From Acidimicrobiia bacterium (GTDB taxonomy: Bacteria; Actinomycetota; Acidimicrobiia; Acidimicrobiales; Aldehydirespiratoraceae): a DNA stretch of 64,000 bases. Each line of letters starts with the position of its first letter. Within the stretch, counting starts at the first letter, position 1. The stretch spans positions 62,001 to 126,000 of the forward strand of contig JAJEEV010000024.1 in the NCBI GenBank assembly GCA_022820805.1, read 5' to 3'. Under the pieces are notes generated by a model. The model did no database searches. It saw only the letters and a list, made by a program, of their open reading frames with translations, and was not told the DNA's origin. A program made the translations under genes and the position numbers. Positions 34,744-43,445 of this stretch are shown in pieces.

Positions 34744-35610
34744 ATGGACCTGTCGATCCTCTCCACCGACCAGGTGAGGGACTGGGAGCGAGACGGCTTC
34801 CTGGTGCTGCCCGACTTCGTGCCGCGCCGGCGATGCGACGACCTCAAGGCCCACGTCAACTCCATGCTGGCCGCCATCGACCCGAAGCAGGACGGCACCC
34901 TGACGGTGTTCTCCACCACCGAGCAGAGCCACGCCTCCGACGAGTGGTTCCTGGGCTCGGGCGACACGGTGCGCTGGTTCTTCGAGGACGGGGCCATCAT
35001 CGACGGGCGCCTGGCGAGGCCGATGGCGCTCGCGGTCAACAAGATCGGCCACGCCATGCACGACCTCGACCCGGCCTTCGACGCCTTCTCACGGGCTCCC
35101 GAGCTGGACGCGCTGACGTCGGACCTCGGGCTCCGGGATCCCCGCCTGCTGCAGTCGATGTACATCTTCAAGCAGCCCGGCATCGGCGGCGAGGTCATCT
35201 GCCACTGCGACCACACCTTCCTGTGGACCGAGCCCCAGAGCGTGATCGGGCTGTGGTTCGCCATCGAGGACGCCACCGTGGCCAACGGCTGCATGTGGGC
35301 GGTGCCCGGGGGCCACCGGATCCCGGCGAAGACCCGCTTCCGCCTCGCGGACCCCGGCGACCGCAGCCGGGGCACCGTTACCGACGTCCTCGACGACACC
35401 CCCTATCCCGTCGAGGACCTCGTGCCGCTGGAGGCCGCCGCTGGCACCCTGATCGCGCTGCACGGCACGCTGCCGCACTGGAGCGCGGCCAACACATCGG
35501 ACCGCAGCCGCCACGCCTACACGATGCACCTGATCGACGGGACCGCCGACTACCTGGCCGACAACTGGCTCCAGCGCGGGCCGGACCTGCCGCTGCGCGG
35601 CTTCAGCTAG
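34744..35610 (+). CDS. Phytanoyl-CoA dioxygenase (PhyH) family protein
   Basis: A 288-residue Fe(II)/2-oxoglutarate oxygenase of the PhyH family. The facial triad is visible as HCDHTFLW (His-x-Asp, about residue 156) and the distal His in HGTLPHWSAANTSDRSRHAY with the 2-oxoglutarate-binding Arg. QVRDWERDGFLVLPDFVP is the usual N-terminus. The ATG directly follows the permease stop, so it belongs to the importer operon. The likely job is oxidation of the imported compound or a derivative; the substrate is not known. Confidence 0.88.
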   Translation: MDLSILSTDQVRDWERDGFLVLPDFVPRRRCDDLKAHVNSMLAAIDPKQDGTLTVFSTTEQSHASDEWFLGSGDTVRWFFEDGAIIDGRLARPMALAVNKIGHAMHDLDPAFDAFSRAPELDALTSDLGLRDPRLLQSMYIFKQPGIGGEVICHCDHTFLWTEPQSVIGLWFAIEDATVANGCMWAVPGGHRIPAKTRFRLADPGDRSRGTVTDVLDDTPYPVEDLVPLEAAAGTLIALHGTLPHWSAANTSDRSRHAYTMHLIDGTADYLADNWLQRGPDLPLRGFS

Positions 35611-35648
35611 CCCAGTTCACCGGGCGCCGGACCAGGCGGCCGGCGCCG

Positions 35649-36527
35649 TCAGATCGGCATCATCGGGCGTCGGCTGCCGGGACTGCGCCGGCGGAGCCCC
35701 ACCAGGTACGCCACCGAGCCCGCGATGAGCACGAGGCTCATCCAGATGTTGACCCGCACCCCCAGGATCAGGCTGGCCGGGTCGATCCGCACCGCCTCGA
35801 TCCACAGGCGTCCGAGCCCGTAGCCAAGGACGTAGACGGCCAGCAGAGAGCCGGGGCGGCTCACGCGGCGCGGGTTGGTGACCAGCGTCGGGACGTCGAG
35901 CATCCTGCGCTGGCGGTCGAGGAACAGCAGCAGACCGCAGAGCAGGAGGTTCCACACCCCCTCGTACAGGAACGTCGGATGGAAGGTCTCCACATCGATG
36001 TACTGCGCCGGCCGGTGAGCCTCGTCTATCTCCAGGCCCCAGGGGAGGTCGGTGGGCCGGCCGAACAGCTCCTGGTTGAACCAGTTGCCGAGACGGCCGA
36101 TGGCCTGGGCCAGCGGCAGCGTGGGAATGATCGCGGCTATGGCCTCGCCCTGGTTCATGTGCTGGCGCCGCACCATCCACAGCCCTACGAGGATGCCGGC
36201 CGTCATGCCTCCGGGTATGCCCAGGCCGCCCTTCCAGATGGCCAGCGCGTCCAGCCAGCCGTCGGACTGGAACTTCTTCCAGTCGGTGATCACGTGATAG
36301 AGGCGGGCGCCGATCAGGCCTGCGATCACTGCCCAGACGGCGACGCGGCTGATCTCGTCGGGGTTGCCTCCCCGTGCCGCCCAGCGCCGCCTCGACAACC
36401 ACACCGAGGCCAGCACGCCCAGCGCGATCATCACCCCGTAGGCCCGCAGGTTCAGCGGCCCGAGCTCGAGTCCGTTGCGGGGCGGACTGGGGATCGACGA
36501 GATCAGGAGCCCGGTCACGGCGATCAC
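35649..36527 (-). CDS. lgt: Prolipoprotein diacylglyceryl transferase
   Basis: A 292-residue Lgt, an integral membrane enzyme that adds diacylglyceryl to the lipobox Cys of prolipoproteins. The first motif LRAYGVMIALGVLASVWL and the signature QAIGRLGNWFNQELFGRPTDLPWG (with the catalytic Arg) are clear, as are IWKGGLGIPGGM and a C-terminal LGYGLGRLWIEAVRIDPA. Seven hydrophobic segments fit. It is convergent with PhyH, and several lipoproteins in this window need it. Confidence 0.95.
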   Translation of the reverse strand: MIAVTGLLISSIPSPPRNGLELGPLNLRAYGVMIALGVLASVWLSRRRWAARGGNPDEISRVAVWAVIAGLIGARLYHVITDWKKFQSDGWLDALAIWKGGLGIPGGMTAGILVGLWMVRRQHMNQGEAIAAIIPTLPLAQAIGRLGNWFNQELFGRPTDLPWGLEIDEAHRPAQYIDVETFHPTFLYEGVWNLLLCGLLLFLDRQRRMLDVPTLVTNPRRVSRPGSLLAVYVLGYGLGRLWIEAVRIDPASLILGVRVNIWMSLVLIAGSVAYLVGLRRRSPGSRRPMMPI

Positions 36528-36541
36528 CAGGTCGCTGCTCC

Positions 36542-38317
36542 CTAGCCCGCCAGGATCCGCTGTGCCGCTGCCGCGAGGTCGTCCGCGGGCTCGGTGACCG
36601 CGGCCAGCAGCCCCGAGACCGCCGACAGCCGGTTGGCCGCGAAGAATCGGGCCAGGACGGCCCGGTCGGCGGCCGTCTCAGGGTCCCCCAAGCCGGCTGC
36701 GGCCAGGGCCCCGTCCACCAGGGCTGCGCCGCCGGTGGTGGTGGCCAGCATCCTGAGGTAGGCGCCGGCGCCCGCGAGCCGCTGGAAGGGCTCGGCCGCC
36801 AGCAGCCACTCGGTGGCCTCGCCGGTGGCCTCGACCGCGGCGTCGAGGTGCTGCCGAGCCGACTTCAGCTCCACGGAGCCGTCGATGGACCGGGCGGTCG
36901 CTGCGATCTCGTCGAGGTGGTCGCGCACCGCGCCGCCGCCTCGCATCGACAGCTTGCGGCCGACCAGATCGGCCGACTGGATCCCGTTGGTGCCCTCGTA
37001 GATGGGCGCGATCCGGGCGTCCCGGTAGTGCTGGGCCGAGCCGGTCTCCTCGATGAAGCCCATCCCGCCGTGTACCTGCAGGCCGACGCTGGTGAGTTCG
37101 CAGCCCAGATCGGTGGCCCACGCCTTGGTGAGCGGCGTCAGCAGAGCGGCCCGCTCCGAGCCGGCCTGACGCTGGGCCCCGTCAGCGGAGTGCGAGGCGC
37201 GGTCGATGGCCTCGGCATTGCGATAGGCGAGGCCTCTCATCGCGCTGATGGCGGAGCGCATGTCGAGCAGCATCCGCCGCACGTCGGGGTGGTCGATGAT
37301 GGCCGAGGACTCACCGGCGGGCGCTCCGGGCGCCCGGCCCTGACGGCGTTCGTGGGCGTAGGCCAGGGCCTGCTGGTAGGACCGCTCCGCGATGGCCACG
37401 CCCTCCAGGCCCACGCTCAGGCGGGCGTGGTTCATCATCGTGAACATGGCCTGCATGCCGCCGTTCTCCTCGCCGACCAGGAACCCGACCGCACCGTCGT
37501 CGTCGCCGTAGGCCATCACGCAGGTGGGGCTGGCGTGGATTCCCAGCTTGTGCTCGATCGACACGCAGCGCACGTCGTTGCGCAGGCCGGGCGACCCGTC
37601 GGCCGCGGGGAGGTGCTTGGGAACCAGGAAGCAGCTGATGCCCCGGGTCCCCGGCGGCGCGCCGGGAGTGCGGGCCAGGACCAGGTGGACGATGTTGTCG
37701 GCGAGGTCGTGCTCGCCGTAGGTGATGAAGATCTTGGTGCCGACCAGCCGGTACGAGCCGTCGGGCTGGGGGACGGCCCGGGCGGTGACCGCCCCCAGGT
37801 CCGAACCGGCCTGGGGCTCGGTCAGGTTCATGGTGCCGGTCCACACGCCGGTGGCCATCTGCGGGAGGTAGAGCGCCTTCTGCTCGTCGGTGCCGTAGGC
37901 GCCCAGAAGGTTGATGGCCCCCTGGGTGAGCAGCGGGCACAGCGACCAGGACATGCAGGCGGTGGTGAACATCTCCTCGATGGCCAGCCCGACGAGGTGG
38001 GGGAAGCCCCCGCCGCCGTAGTCGGGATCCATCGAGACCGCCCCCCATCCGGCGTCGACGTAAGCCTGGTAGGCCTCCCGGAAGCCGGTGGGCGTCACCA
38101 CCGAGCCGTCGTCGAGACGGCGCGAGCCCTCGGTGTCTCCGACCCGGTTGAGGGGCGCGATCACCTCCTCCGCGAAGCGGGCGGCCTCGGCGAGCAGCTG
38201 GTCCACCATCTCGGGCTCGGCATGCTCGAAACCGTCGAGCGTCGCCAGCCCATCGAGATCGGCCACATGGCGCAGGTTGAAGGCGATCTCGTCGAGGTCG
38301 ACCCGGAAGTCACTCAT
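36542..38317 (-). CDS. Acyl-CoA dehydrogenase (AidB/C-terminal-extended type)
   Basis: A 591-residue flavoenzyme, longer than classical 380-residue members. Seen: the extended N-terminus, MSWSLCPLLTQGAINLL, MNLTEPQAGSDLGAVTARA (FAD-binding, substrate loop), KIFITYGEHDLADNIVHLV, VSIEHKLGIHASPTC, LQVHGGMGFIEETGSAQHYRDARI and IYEGTNGIQSADLVGRKL with the catalytic Glu. A C-terminal domain of about 120 residues follows. Such long enzymes act on 3-methylmercaptopropionyl-CoA or medium- to long-chain acyl-CoAs; the substrate is not deducible. Repeat R4 lies directly upstream. Confidence 0.93.
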   Translation of the reverse strand: MSDFRVDLDEIAFNLRHVADLDGLATLDGFEHAEPEMVDQLLAEAARFAEEVIAPLNRVGDTEGSRRLDDGSVVTPTGFREAYQAYVDAGWGAVSMDPDYGGGGFPHLVGLAIEEMFTTACMSWSLCPLLTQGAINLLGAYGTDEQKALYLPQMATGVWTGTMNLTEPQAGSDLGAVTARAVPQPDGSYRLVGTKIFITYGEHDLADNIVHLVLARTPGAPPGTRGISCFLVPKHLPAADGSPGLRNDVRCVSIEHKLGIHASPTCVMAYGDDDGAVGFLVGEENGGMQAMFTMMNHARLSVGLEGVAIAERSYQQALAYAHERRQGRAPGAPAGESSAIIDHPDVRRMLLDMRSAISAMRGLAYRNAEAIDRASHSADGAQRQAGSERAALLTPLTKAWATDLGCELTSVGLQVHGGMGFIEETGSAQHYRDARIAPIYEGTNGIQSADLVGRKLSMRGGGAVRDHLDEIAATARSIDGSVELKSARQHLDAAVEATGEATEWLLAAEPFQRLAGAGAYLRMLATTTGGAALVDGALAAAGLGDPETAADRAVLARFFAANRLSAVSGLLAAVTEPADDLAAAAQRILAG

Positions 38318-38353
38318 CGCTGCGAGAGTATCGCTGGAGAGGCAGCTCTGTTG

Positions 38354-38467
38354 AGAGGCCGAGCGGATAGATGCACGACTCCGGCCCATACGGCGCGAGG
38401 CCGTGGCCCGAGCGGCCCGTGAGCGCAGCGAACAAGAGCGGGAATGACACCGCTGCGACACGATGGG
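38354..38467 (+). repeat. Dispersed repeat copy R4
   Basis: A full copy in the opposite orientation to the others. Left arm GAGGCCGAGCGG 38355-38366, 15-nt spacer 38367-38381, conserved arm 38382-38448 identical to R1 over all 67 nt, outer segment to 38467. It begins 37 nt upstream of the acyl-CoA dehydrogenase start and ends next to the YihY stop codon. The would-be reading frame on the plus strand ends in TGA at 38445-38447. Confidence 0.9.
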
Positions 38468-39382
38468 TCAGGCATCAACTCGCGCTCTCTCTGAGGTGTG
38501 CAGGTCGCGGCGGCCGTTGAGTATGTGGTTGATCTCCGCCCCGACCAGCAGTCCCATCGCCAGCAGGTACAGCCAGATGAGCAGGCTGAGGGCACCGCCG
38601 AGCAGGCCGAACACCGCGTTCACGCCGCTGGAGGCCACGTCGAGATAGACGCGGAATCCCATCGACACCGCCAGCCACCAGACGGTGCCCACGACCGCGC
38701 CGGGCAGGTCGGTCCGCCAGGGAGTCCGGCGGCGAGGGGCAAAGTGGTAGATCGACGCCCCCCAGCAGACCACCACCACGAACACCACCGGCCAGCGGAA
38801 CCACACCCAGGCGGTGGTGAACGCCGAACCGGCCCCCAGGCGGTCGGCCAACTCCTCACCCCCGCCGAGCAGGGGTCCCACCACCACCATGGCGGCCACC
38901 AGCGCGGCCACCACCAGGGTGAACAGGGTCAGCACGAGGCCCATCACCCGGGTGGAGACCCAGTTCCTGCGGTTCTCATGGCCGTAGGTGACGTCGAGGG
39001 CGCCGACCACCGCGGTGAACCCCCGGGACGAGGCGTAGAGGGTCAGCACGACGCCGGCGGTGATCAGGCCCGCGTTGGACCGGTCGAAGAGCTCCTCGAT
39101 CGTCTGCCCCAGAGTGTTGTCGCGGCCGAAGGTCTCGACGACGCGGTCCAGCAGCCATTGCTCGGTGTCGGCTGCGGCACCGGCGCCGATCACCACGTCG
39201 AGCGAGCCCAGCGCGGCCGCGAACACCAGCACCGCGGGAAACAGCCCCAGGAGGCCGAAGAAGGCGATCTCGGCCGACAGGCCACCGACGCGGGCCCGGG
39301 ACCACTCGTCGCGGAAGTCGCCGATGAGTGTGAGGATGCCGCGCCACAGCGCGGGCAGCGAGGGCATCGATGGGCGCGCCAT
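38468..39382 (-). CDS. YihY/virulence factor BrkB family membrane protein
   Basis: A 304-residue integral membrane protein with about six TM segments and a cytosolic N-terminus (GDFRDEWSRARVGGLSAEIAFFGLLGLFP, the family start). GAAADTEQWLLDRV, LTLYASSRGFTAVVGALDVTYG and YHFAPRRRTPWRTDLPGAVVG are conserved BrkB features. The family was once mis-called RNase BN; its function is unclear, possibly a transporter. The stop abuts repeat R4. Confidence 0.9.
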   Translation of the reverse strand: MARPSMPSLPALWRGILTLIGDFRDEWSRARVGGLSAEIAFFGLLGLFPAVLVFAAALGSLDVVIGAGAAADTEQWLLDRVVETFGRDNTLGQTIEELFDRSNAGLITAGVVLTLYASSRGFTAVVGALDVTYGHENRRNWVSTRVMGLVLTLFTLVVAALVAAMVVVGPLLGGGEELADRLGAGSAFTTAWVWFRWPVVFVVVVCWGASIYHFAPRRRTPWRTDLPGAVVGTVWWLAVSMGFRVYLDVASSGVNAVFGLLGGALSLLIWLYLLAMGLLVGAEINHILNGRRDLHTSERARVDA

Positions 39383-39403
39383 GCTCAGCCGATACTACGG
39401 TCG

Positions 39404-39853
39404 ATGACGATGGTCCCCGACGAAGCCACCGCCATCGCCAACGAGCTCTACCGCTACGCGGAGCTCGTCGACGCGGGACGCTTCGACGAGGTCGGCGAAC
39501 TCATGGAGCACTGCACCTTCCGCTACGGCCCCGACGGGGTCGACGGCCCGTCCGGGGCGCGGGCCATCGAGGCCAGCTACCGCGACACGGTGATCACCTA
39601 CGCCGACGGCACCCCTCGCACCCGGCACATCACCGCCAACCCGATCATCGAACTCGACGGCGACACCGCCCGCGTCCGGTCGGTCTACACCGTCTTCCAG
39701 CAGGCTCCGGACTCCGGGACCGAGACCATCATCAGCGGCCGCTACCACGACACCCTGCGGCGCATCGACGGGAGGTGGCGCTTCGTCGAGCGCTGCTTCC
39801 TCGTCGACCTCGTGGGCGACTTGAGCCGTCACCTACGCTTCAAGCTGCCCTAG
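39404..39853 (+). CDS. NTF2-like (SnoaL) family protein 1
   Basis: A 149-residue alpha+beta barrel protein of the NTF2/SnoaL group. Typical opening helix (ANELYRYAELVDAGRFDEVGELM) and strands (HCTFRYGPDGVDGPSG; RHITANPIIELDGD; ISGRYHDTLRRIDGRWRFVERC). Such proteins act as isomerases, dehydratases or hydroxylase small subunits. It is followed after 46 nt by a second NTF2-like gene. The function is unknown. Confidence 0.8.
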   Translation: MTMVPDEATAIANELYRYAELVDAGRFDEVGELMEHCTFRYGPDGVDGPSGARAIEASYRDTVITYADGTPRTRHITANPIIELDGDTARVRSVYTVFQQAPDSGTETIISGRYHDTLRRIDGRWRFVERCFLVDLVGDLSRHLRFKLP

Positions 39854-39899
39854 TCGCCCCGCCCTGCAAGCCGACACCCAGGATCAAGGAGCATCAGCC

Positions 39900-40376
39900 A
39901 TGAGCCGTTGGAGCCGCGACGAGATCGAGGAGGCGTTCGCCCGCTACCAGGAAGTGGCCCGGCGAGCCGGCACGACCGGCGATTGGCGCGAGTGGGCCGA
40001 CCAGTTCACCGAGGACGCCACCTACATCGAGCACCACTTCGGCACCATGGGCGGGCGCGAGGCCATCTACAACTGGATCCAGTCCACGATGAGCCAGTGG
40101 CCCAACAACGAGATGATCCACTTCCCCATCGAGTGGTACATCATCGACGAGGCCCGGGGGTGGGTGGTCTGCAAGGTCTGGAACCGCATGGCCGATCCCG
40201 GTGACGGCTCGCTGCACCAGGAGTACAACTTCACCCTGCTGAAGTACGCCGGCAACGGGTTGTGGAGCTATGAGGAGGACATCTACAACCCGGCCCCGTT
40301 CGGCGAGATGGTGGCCGGCTACCTGCGCCACAAGAAGGGCCTGGCCGCAACGAGCGAAGCTCCCGCCGGCGACTAG
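39900..40376 (+). CDS. NTF2-like (SnoaL) family protein 2
   Basis: A 158-residue NTF2-like protein that differs clearly from its neighbour. WSRDEIEEAFARYQEVARRAG opens the domain, and EWADQFTEDATYIEHHFG holds an Asp-Glu-His pattern common in the pocket. WPNNEMIHFPIEWYIIDEARG and WSYEEDIYNP follow. The ATG at 39900 is preceded by AAGGAG. The two genes are likely co-transcribed and may form a heteromer. The function is unknown. Confidence 0.8.
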   Translation: MSRWSRDEIEEAFARYQEVARRAGTTGDWREWADQFTEDATYIEHHFGTMGGREAIYNWIQSTMSQWPNNEMIHFPIEWYIIDEARGWVVCKVWNRMADPGDGSLHQEYNFTLLKYAGNGLWSYEEDIYNPAPFGEMVAGYLRHKKGLAATSEAPAGD

Positions 40377-40388
40377 CTCAGCTGTGGC

Positions 40389-43253
40389 TCAACTGCAGCC
40401 GCTGGTGGCGCCGCAGTCGGCGCACACGTAGCACGACCCGGCGCGGCGCATGGGGACGCCGCAGGTCATGCAGAAGGGCGCGTCCAGGGAGCTCACGGCC
40501 GGGCCCGCGGCGTGTCCGCCGCTCATGCCCGCTGCTCTCACGCGCCGCTCGGGCCCGGGCGCCTCGGGTGGCGCCGAGGCCGCGGAGAAGTCCAATTGGG
40601 CCATCAGCTGGGCCGGTGAGGGGACCGAGGGCGGATCGGGCGGGAGATCGTGGCCCTGCTCGGTCTCGGCGACCTGCTCCTCCACGCCGGGAAGCGTCGG
40701 CTGGGTCCGCTCGCCGGTGGTGTACACGCCGAGCGAGGCCCGCTCGGCCGGCGTCAGGTACATCACCGCCAGCTTGCGGAACAGGTAGTCCATGAGGCTG
40801 GTGGCGATGCGGATGTCGGGATCGTCGGTGATGCCGGCGGGCTCGAAGCGCACGCCCACGAACGTCTCGACGAAGGCGGCCAGCGGGACGCCGTACTGCA
40901 GGCCGTGGCTCAGCGAAATCGCGAAGGCGTCCATGATCCCGGCCAGGGTGGAGCCCTGCTTTGAGACCTTCACGAAGATCTCGCCCGGCCGGCCGTCGGG
41001 GTACTCCCCCACCGTGACGAACCCCTTGCAGTCGGCCACCCGGAACTCGAAGGTGCGCGACCGGCGAGACTTGGGAAGCCGCCGGCGCACTGGCTCCGGC
41101 GGGGCCTCGCCGGCCGACGGGCGCTCGGTGCCGGATCCGTCGGGACTGCCGCTGTCGCGGGAGCCCTCGGAGGCGCCGACGGTGAGCGGTTGACCGACCT
41201 TCGAGCTGTCGCGGTACACAGCCACCGACTTGAGGCCGAGGCGCCAGGCGTCGATGAACAGCTGCTCCACGCCATCGACTGTCGTCTCGGCTGGCATGTT
41301 CACGGTCTTGGAGATGGCCCCGGACAGGAACGGTTGGACGGCCGCCATCATCTCGATGTGTCCTGACGGGCTGATGGCGTCGTCACCCAGCGAGCAGGCG
41401 AACACCTCGAGGTGCTCGGGATCGATGGGCGCTCCGGCCACACGGTGGTGCTCGGCGATGTGATCGGTGATGCGCTCGATCCGCTCATCGTCATAGCCGA
41501 GGCGGCGCAGCGCCCTGGGCACGGTGTTGTTCACGATCTCCATGGTTCCGCCGCCCACCAGGCGCTTGGACTTCACCAGCCCGAGATCGGGCTCGATGCC
41601 GGTGGTGTCGCAGTCCATGAGCAGCCCGATCGTGCCGGTGGGAGCCAGCACCGTGGCCTGGCTGTTGCGCACACCGTGGCGGTCGGCCCGGTCGCAGGCC
41701 TCGTCCCACGCCAACTGGGCAGCCTCCAGCAGGCTGGGCGGCGCCATGTCCTCGTCGATGGACGCGGTGGCGGTGCGGTGCTGGTCCAACACCCGCAGCA
41801 TGGGGTCGCGGTTGGTGTGGAAGCCGGCGAAGGGACCCATCCGCTCCGCCAGCCGGGTGGACGTGAGGTAGGCCTCGCCGGTCATCACAGCGGTGACGGC
41901 GGCAGCCACCGCCCGGCCCTCGTCGGAGTCGTAGGGAAGGCCCATGGCCATCAGCAGCGCGCCTAGGTTGGCGTAGCCCAGCCCGAGCTGGCGGAACGCC
42001 CGGGTGACCTCCGCGATGGCCTCGGTCGGGTAGTCGGCGTGGCCCACCAGGATCTCCTGGGCGGTGAACAGCACCTGCACCGCCCTTCGGAAGCCGCTGA
42101 CGTCGAAGGAGCCGTCGTCGTCGAGGAAGCTCAACAGGTTGATCGAGGCCAGGTTGCAGGCGCTGTCGTCGAGGTGGACGTACTCCGAGCACGGGTTGCT
42201 GGCAGTGATGGGGCCAGTGGCCGGGGCCGTGTGCCAGCGGTTGATGGTCGTCGCGAACTGCACGCCCGGGTCGGCGCACTCCCACGCGGCCTCCGCCATC
42301 TGGCGCAGGATCGAGCGGGCCGGCACCCGATCGAGCACGGTGCCGTCGGTTCGGGCCGTCAGGTCCCAGTCATCGCCCGACGTGGCGGCCCGCATGAACT
42401 CGTCGGTCACCCGCACGGAGTTGTTGGCGTTCTGGTACTGGACCGAGTCGCTGTCGGCGCCGTCCACACCCATGTCGAACCCGGCCTCGGCCAGCACTCT
42501 CGACTTGCGCTCCTCGCGGGCCTTGCACCAGATGAAGTCCTCGATGTCGGGATGGTCGGCGTCGAGCACCACCATCTTCGCCGCCCGGCGGGTCTTGCCG
42601 CCGGACTTGATGGTGCCGGCCGAGGCGTCCGCCCCCCGCATGAAGCTCACCGGTCCCGAGGCGGTGCCGCCGCCGCTGAGCGGTTCGGAGCTGGCCCGGA
42701 TGCGCGACAGGTTCACCCCGGCGCCGGAGCCGCCCTTGAAGATCCGGCCCTCCTCCGCGTACCACTCCAGGATCGACTCCATCGTGTCGTCCACCGACAG
42801 GATGAAGCACGCCGACGCCTGCTGGGGCACGCCGGCCACGCCGATGTTGAACCAGACCGGCGAGTTGAAGGCGGCCCGCTGCGTGTACAGCAAGTGCGAG
42901 AGCTCGGCCCGGAACTGGGACGCCTCGGACGCGTCGGCGAAGTATCCGTCGGCGTCTCCCCAGTCGGTGATGGCGCCCACGACGCGGTTCACCACCTGCT
43001 TGAGCGACCACTCGCGCTCGGGAGTTCCCAGCGAGCCGCGGAAGTACTTCTGGGCCAGGATGTTGGTGGCGTTCTGAGACCAGGTGGACGGCACCTCGAC
43101 ATCGGGCTGCTCGAAGGCGACCGAGCCGTCCCTGTGGTCGAGCAGGCGCGCGTCGCGACGCTCCCACGCGATCCGGTCGGCCGGATCCTCCAGACCCGCG
43201 GGCACAGGGTGGCTGCCGGAGATCAGAGCGGTCTGCTCGGGGGCCATGGTCAT
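40389..43253 (-). CDS. nrdJ: Adenosylcobalamin-dependent (class II) ribonucleotide reductase
   Basis: A 954-residue class II RNR, which reduces nucleotides using a B12-derived thiyl radical. Motifs: SACFILSVDDTMESI, GGSGAGVNLSRIRASSEPLSGG, ITASNPCSEYVHLDDSACNLAS (active-site N-C-E), LAPTGTIGLLMDCDTTGIEP, and a C-terminal Cys cluster (CMTCGVPMRRAGSCYVCADC) that re-reduces the active site. The ATG at 43253 has AGGAGGG upstream. Near the C-terminus, residues encoded by 40519-40555 match the dispersed repeat in a different frame. Confidence 0.96.
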   Translation of the reverse strand: MTMAPEQTALISGSHPVPAGLEDPADRIAWERRDARLLDHRDGSVAFEQPDVEVPSTWSQNATNILAQKYFRGSLGTPEREWSLKQVVNRVVGAITDWGDADGYFADASEASQFRAELSHLLYTQRAAFNSPVWFNIGVAGVPQQASACFILSVDDTMESILEWYAEEGRIFKGGSGAGVNLSRIRASSEPLSGGGTASGPVSFMRGADASAGTIKSGGKTRRAAKMVVLDADHPDIEDFIWCKAREERKSRVLAEAGFDMGVDGADSDSVQYQNANNSVRVTDEFMRAATSGDDWDLTARTDGTVLDRVPARSILRQMAEAAWECADPGVQFATTINRWHTAPATGPITASNPCSEYVHLDDSACNLASINLLSFLDDDGSFDVSGFRRAVQVLFTAQEILVGHADYPTEAIAEVTRAFRQLGLGYANLGALLMAMGLPYDSDEGRAVAAAVTAVMTGEAYLTSTRLAERMGPFAGFHTNRDPMLRVLDQHRTATASIDEDMAPPSLLEAAQLAWDEACDRADRHGVRNSQATVLAPTGTIGLLMDCDTTGIEPDLGLVKSKRLVGGGTMEIVNNTVPRALRRLGYDDERIERITDHIAEHHRVAGAPIDPEHLEVFACSLGDDAISPSGHIEMMAAVQPFLSGAISKTVNMPAETTVDGVEQLFIDAWRLGLKSVAVYRDSSKVGQPLTVGASEGSRDSGSPDGSGTERPSAGEAPPEPVRRRLPKSRRSRTFEFRVADCKGFVTVGEYPDGRPGEIFVKVSKQGSTLAGIMDAFAISLSHGLQYGVPLAAFVETFVGVRFEPAGITDDPDIRIATSLMDYLFRKLAVMYLTPAERASLGVYTTGERTQPTLPGVEEQVAETEQGHDLPPDPPSVPSPAQLMAQLDFSAASAPPEAPGPERRVRAAGMSGGHAAGPAVSSLDAPFCMTCGVPMRRAGSCYVCADCGATSGCS
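40519..40555 (-). repeat. Diverged fragment of the dispersed repeat inside nrdJ (R8)
   Basis: From the bases CCGCTCATG to CTCGGGCC on the plus strand this stretch matches the conserved arm of R3 at about 32 of 36 positions without gaps. In nrdJ it is read in another frame (PERRVRAAGMS) than in the thioesterase tail. It lies in the linker between the catalytic core and the C-terminal Cys motif. Confidence 0.6.
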
Positions 43254-43445
43254 GAGAATTACCCTCCTGAGATTCTACCGGGCCGCGCTCCTGAGCACCC
43301 GCCCCGCGACCCTAGAACGCGGCACCTGTGGACCCGTGGGCACGACCTCGGGATTGCTGTGCACGGCGGCTCCCGTCGTCCAGAGATACTGCCGGGAACC
43401 TGTAGAGAACCTCCCCACCGGCACTGCCGCGGTACCGTCGCGGGC

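Noticed and set aside
36374-38422. A 682-codon open frame opposite the acyl-CoA dehydrogenase gene
   Set aside because: Antisense shadow of a conserved enzyme; the end of the frame is merely the repeat R4 sequence.
38318-38461. N-terminal extension of the acyl-CoA dehydrogenase through repeat R4
   Set aside because: The frame is open, but the extension would be encoded by the antisense of the repeat, and the conserved protein begins at 38317.
43254-43445. Cobalamin riboswitch upstream of nrdJ
   Set aside because: I looked for the B12 box (GCCACTG-like) and the core stem pattern on the minus strand and saw neither; only a Shine-Dalgarno sequence is clear.
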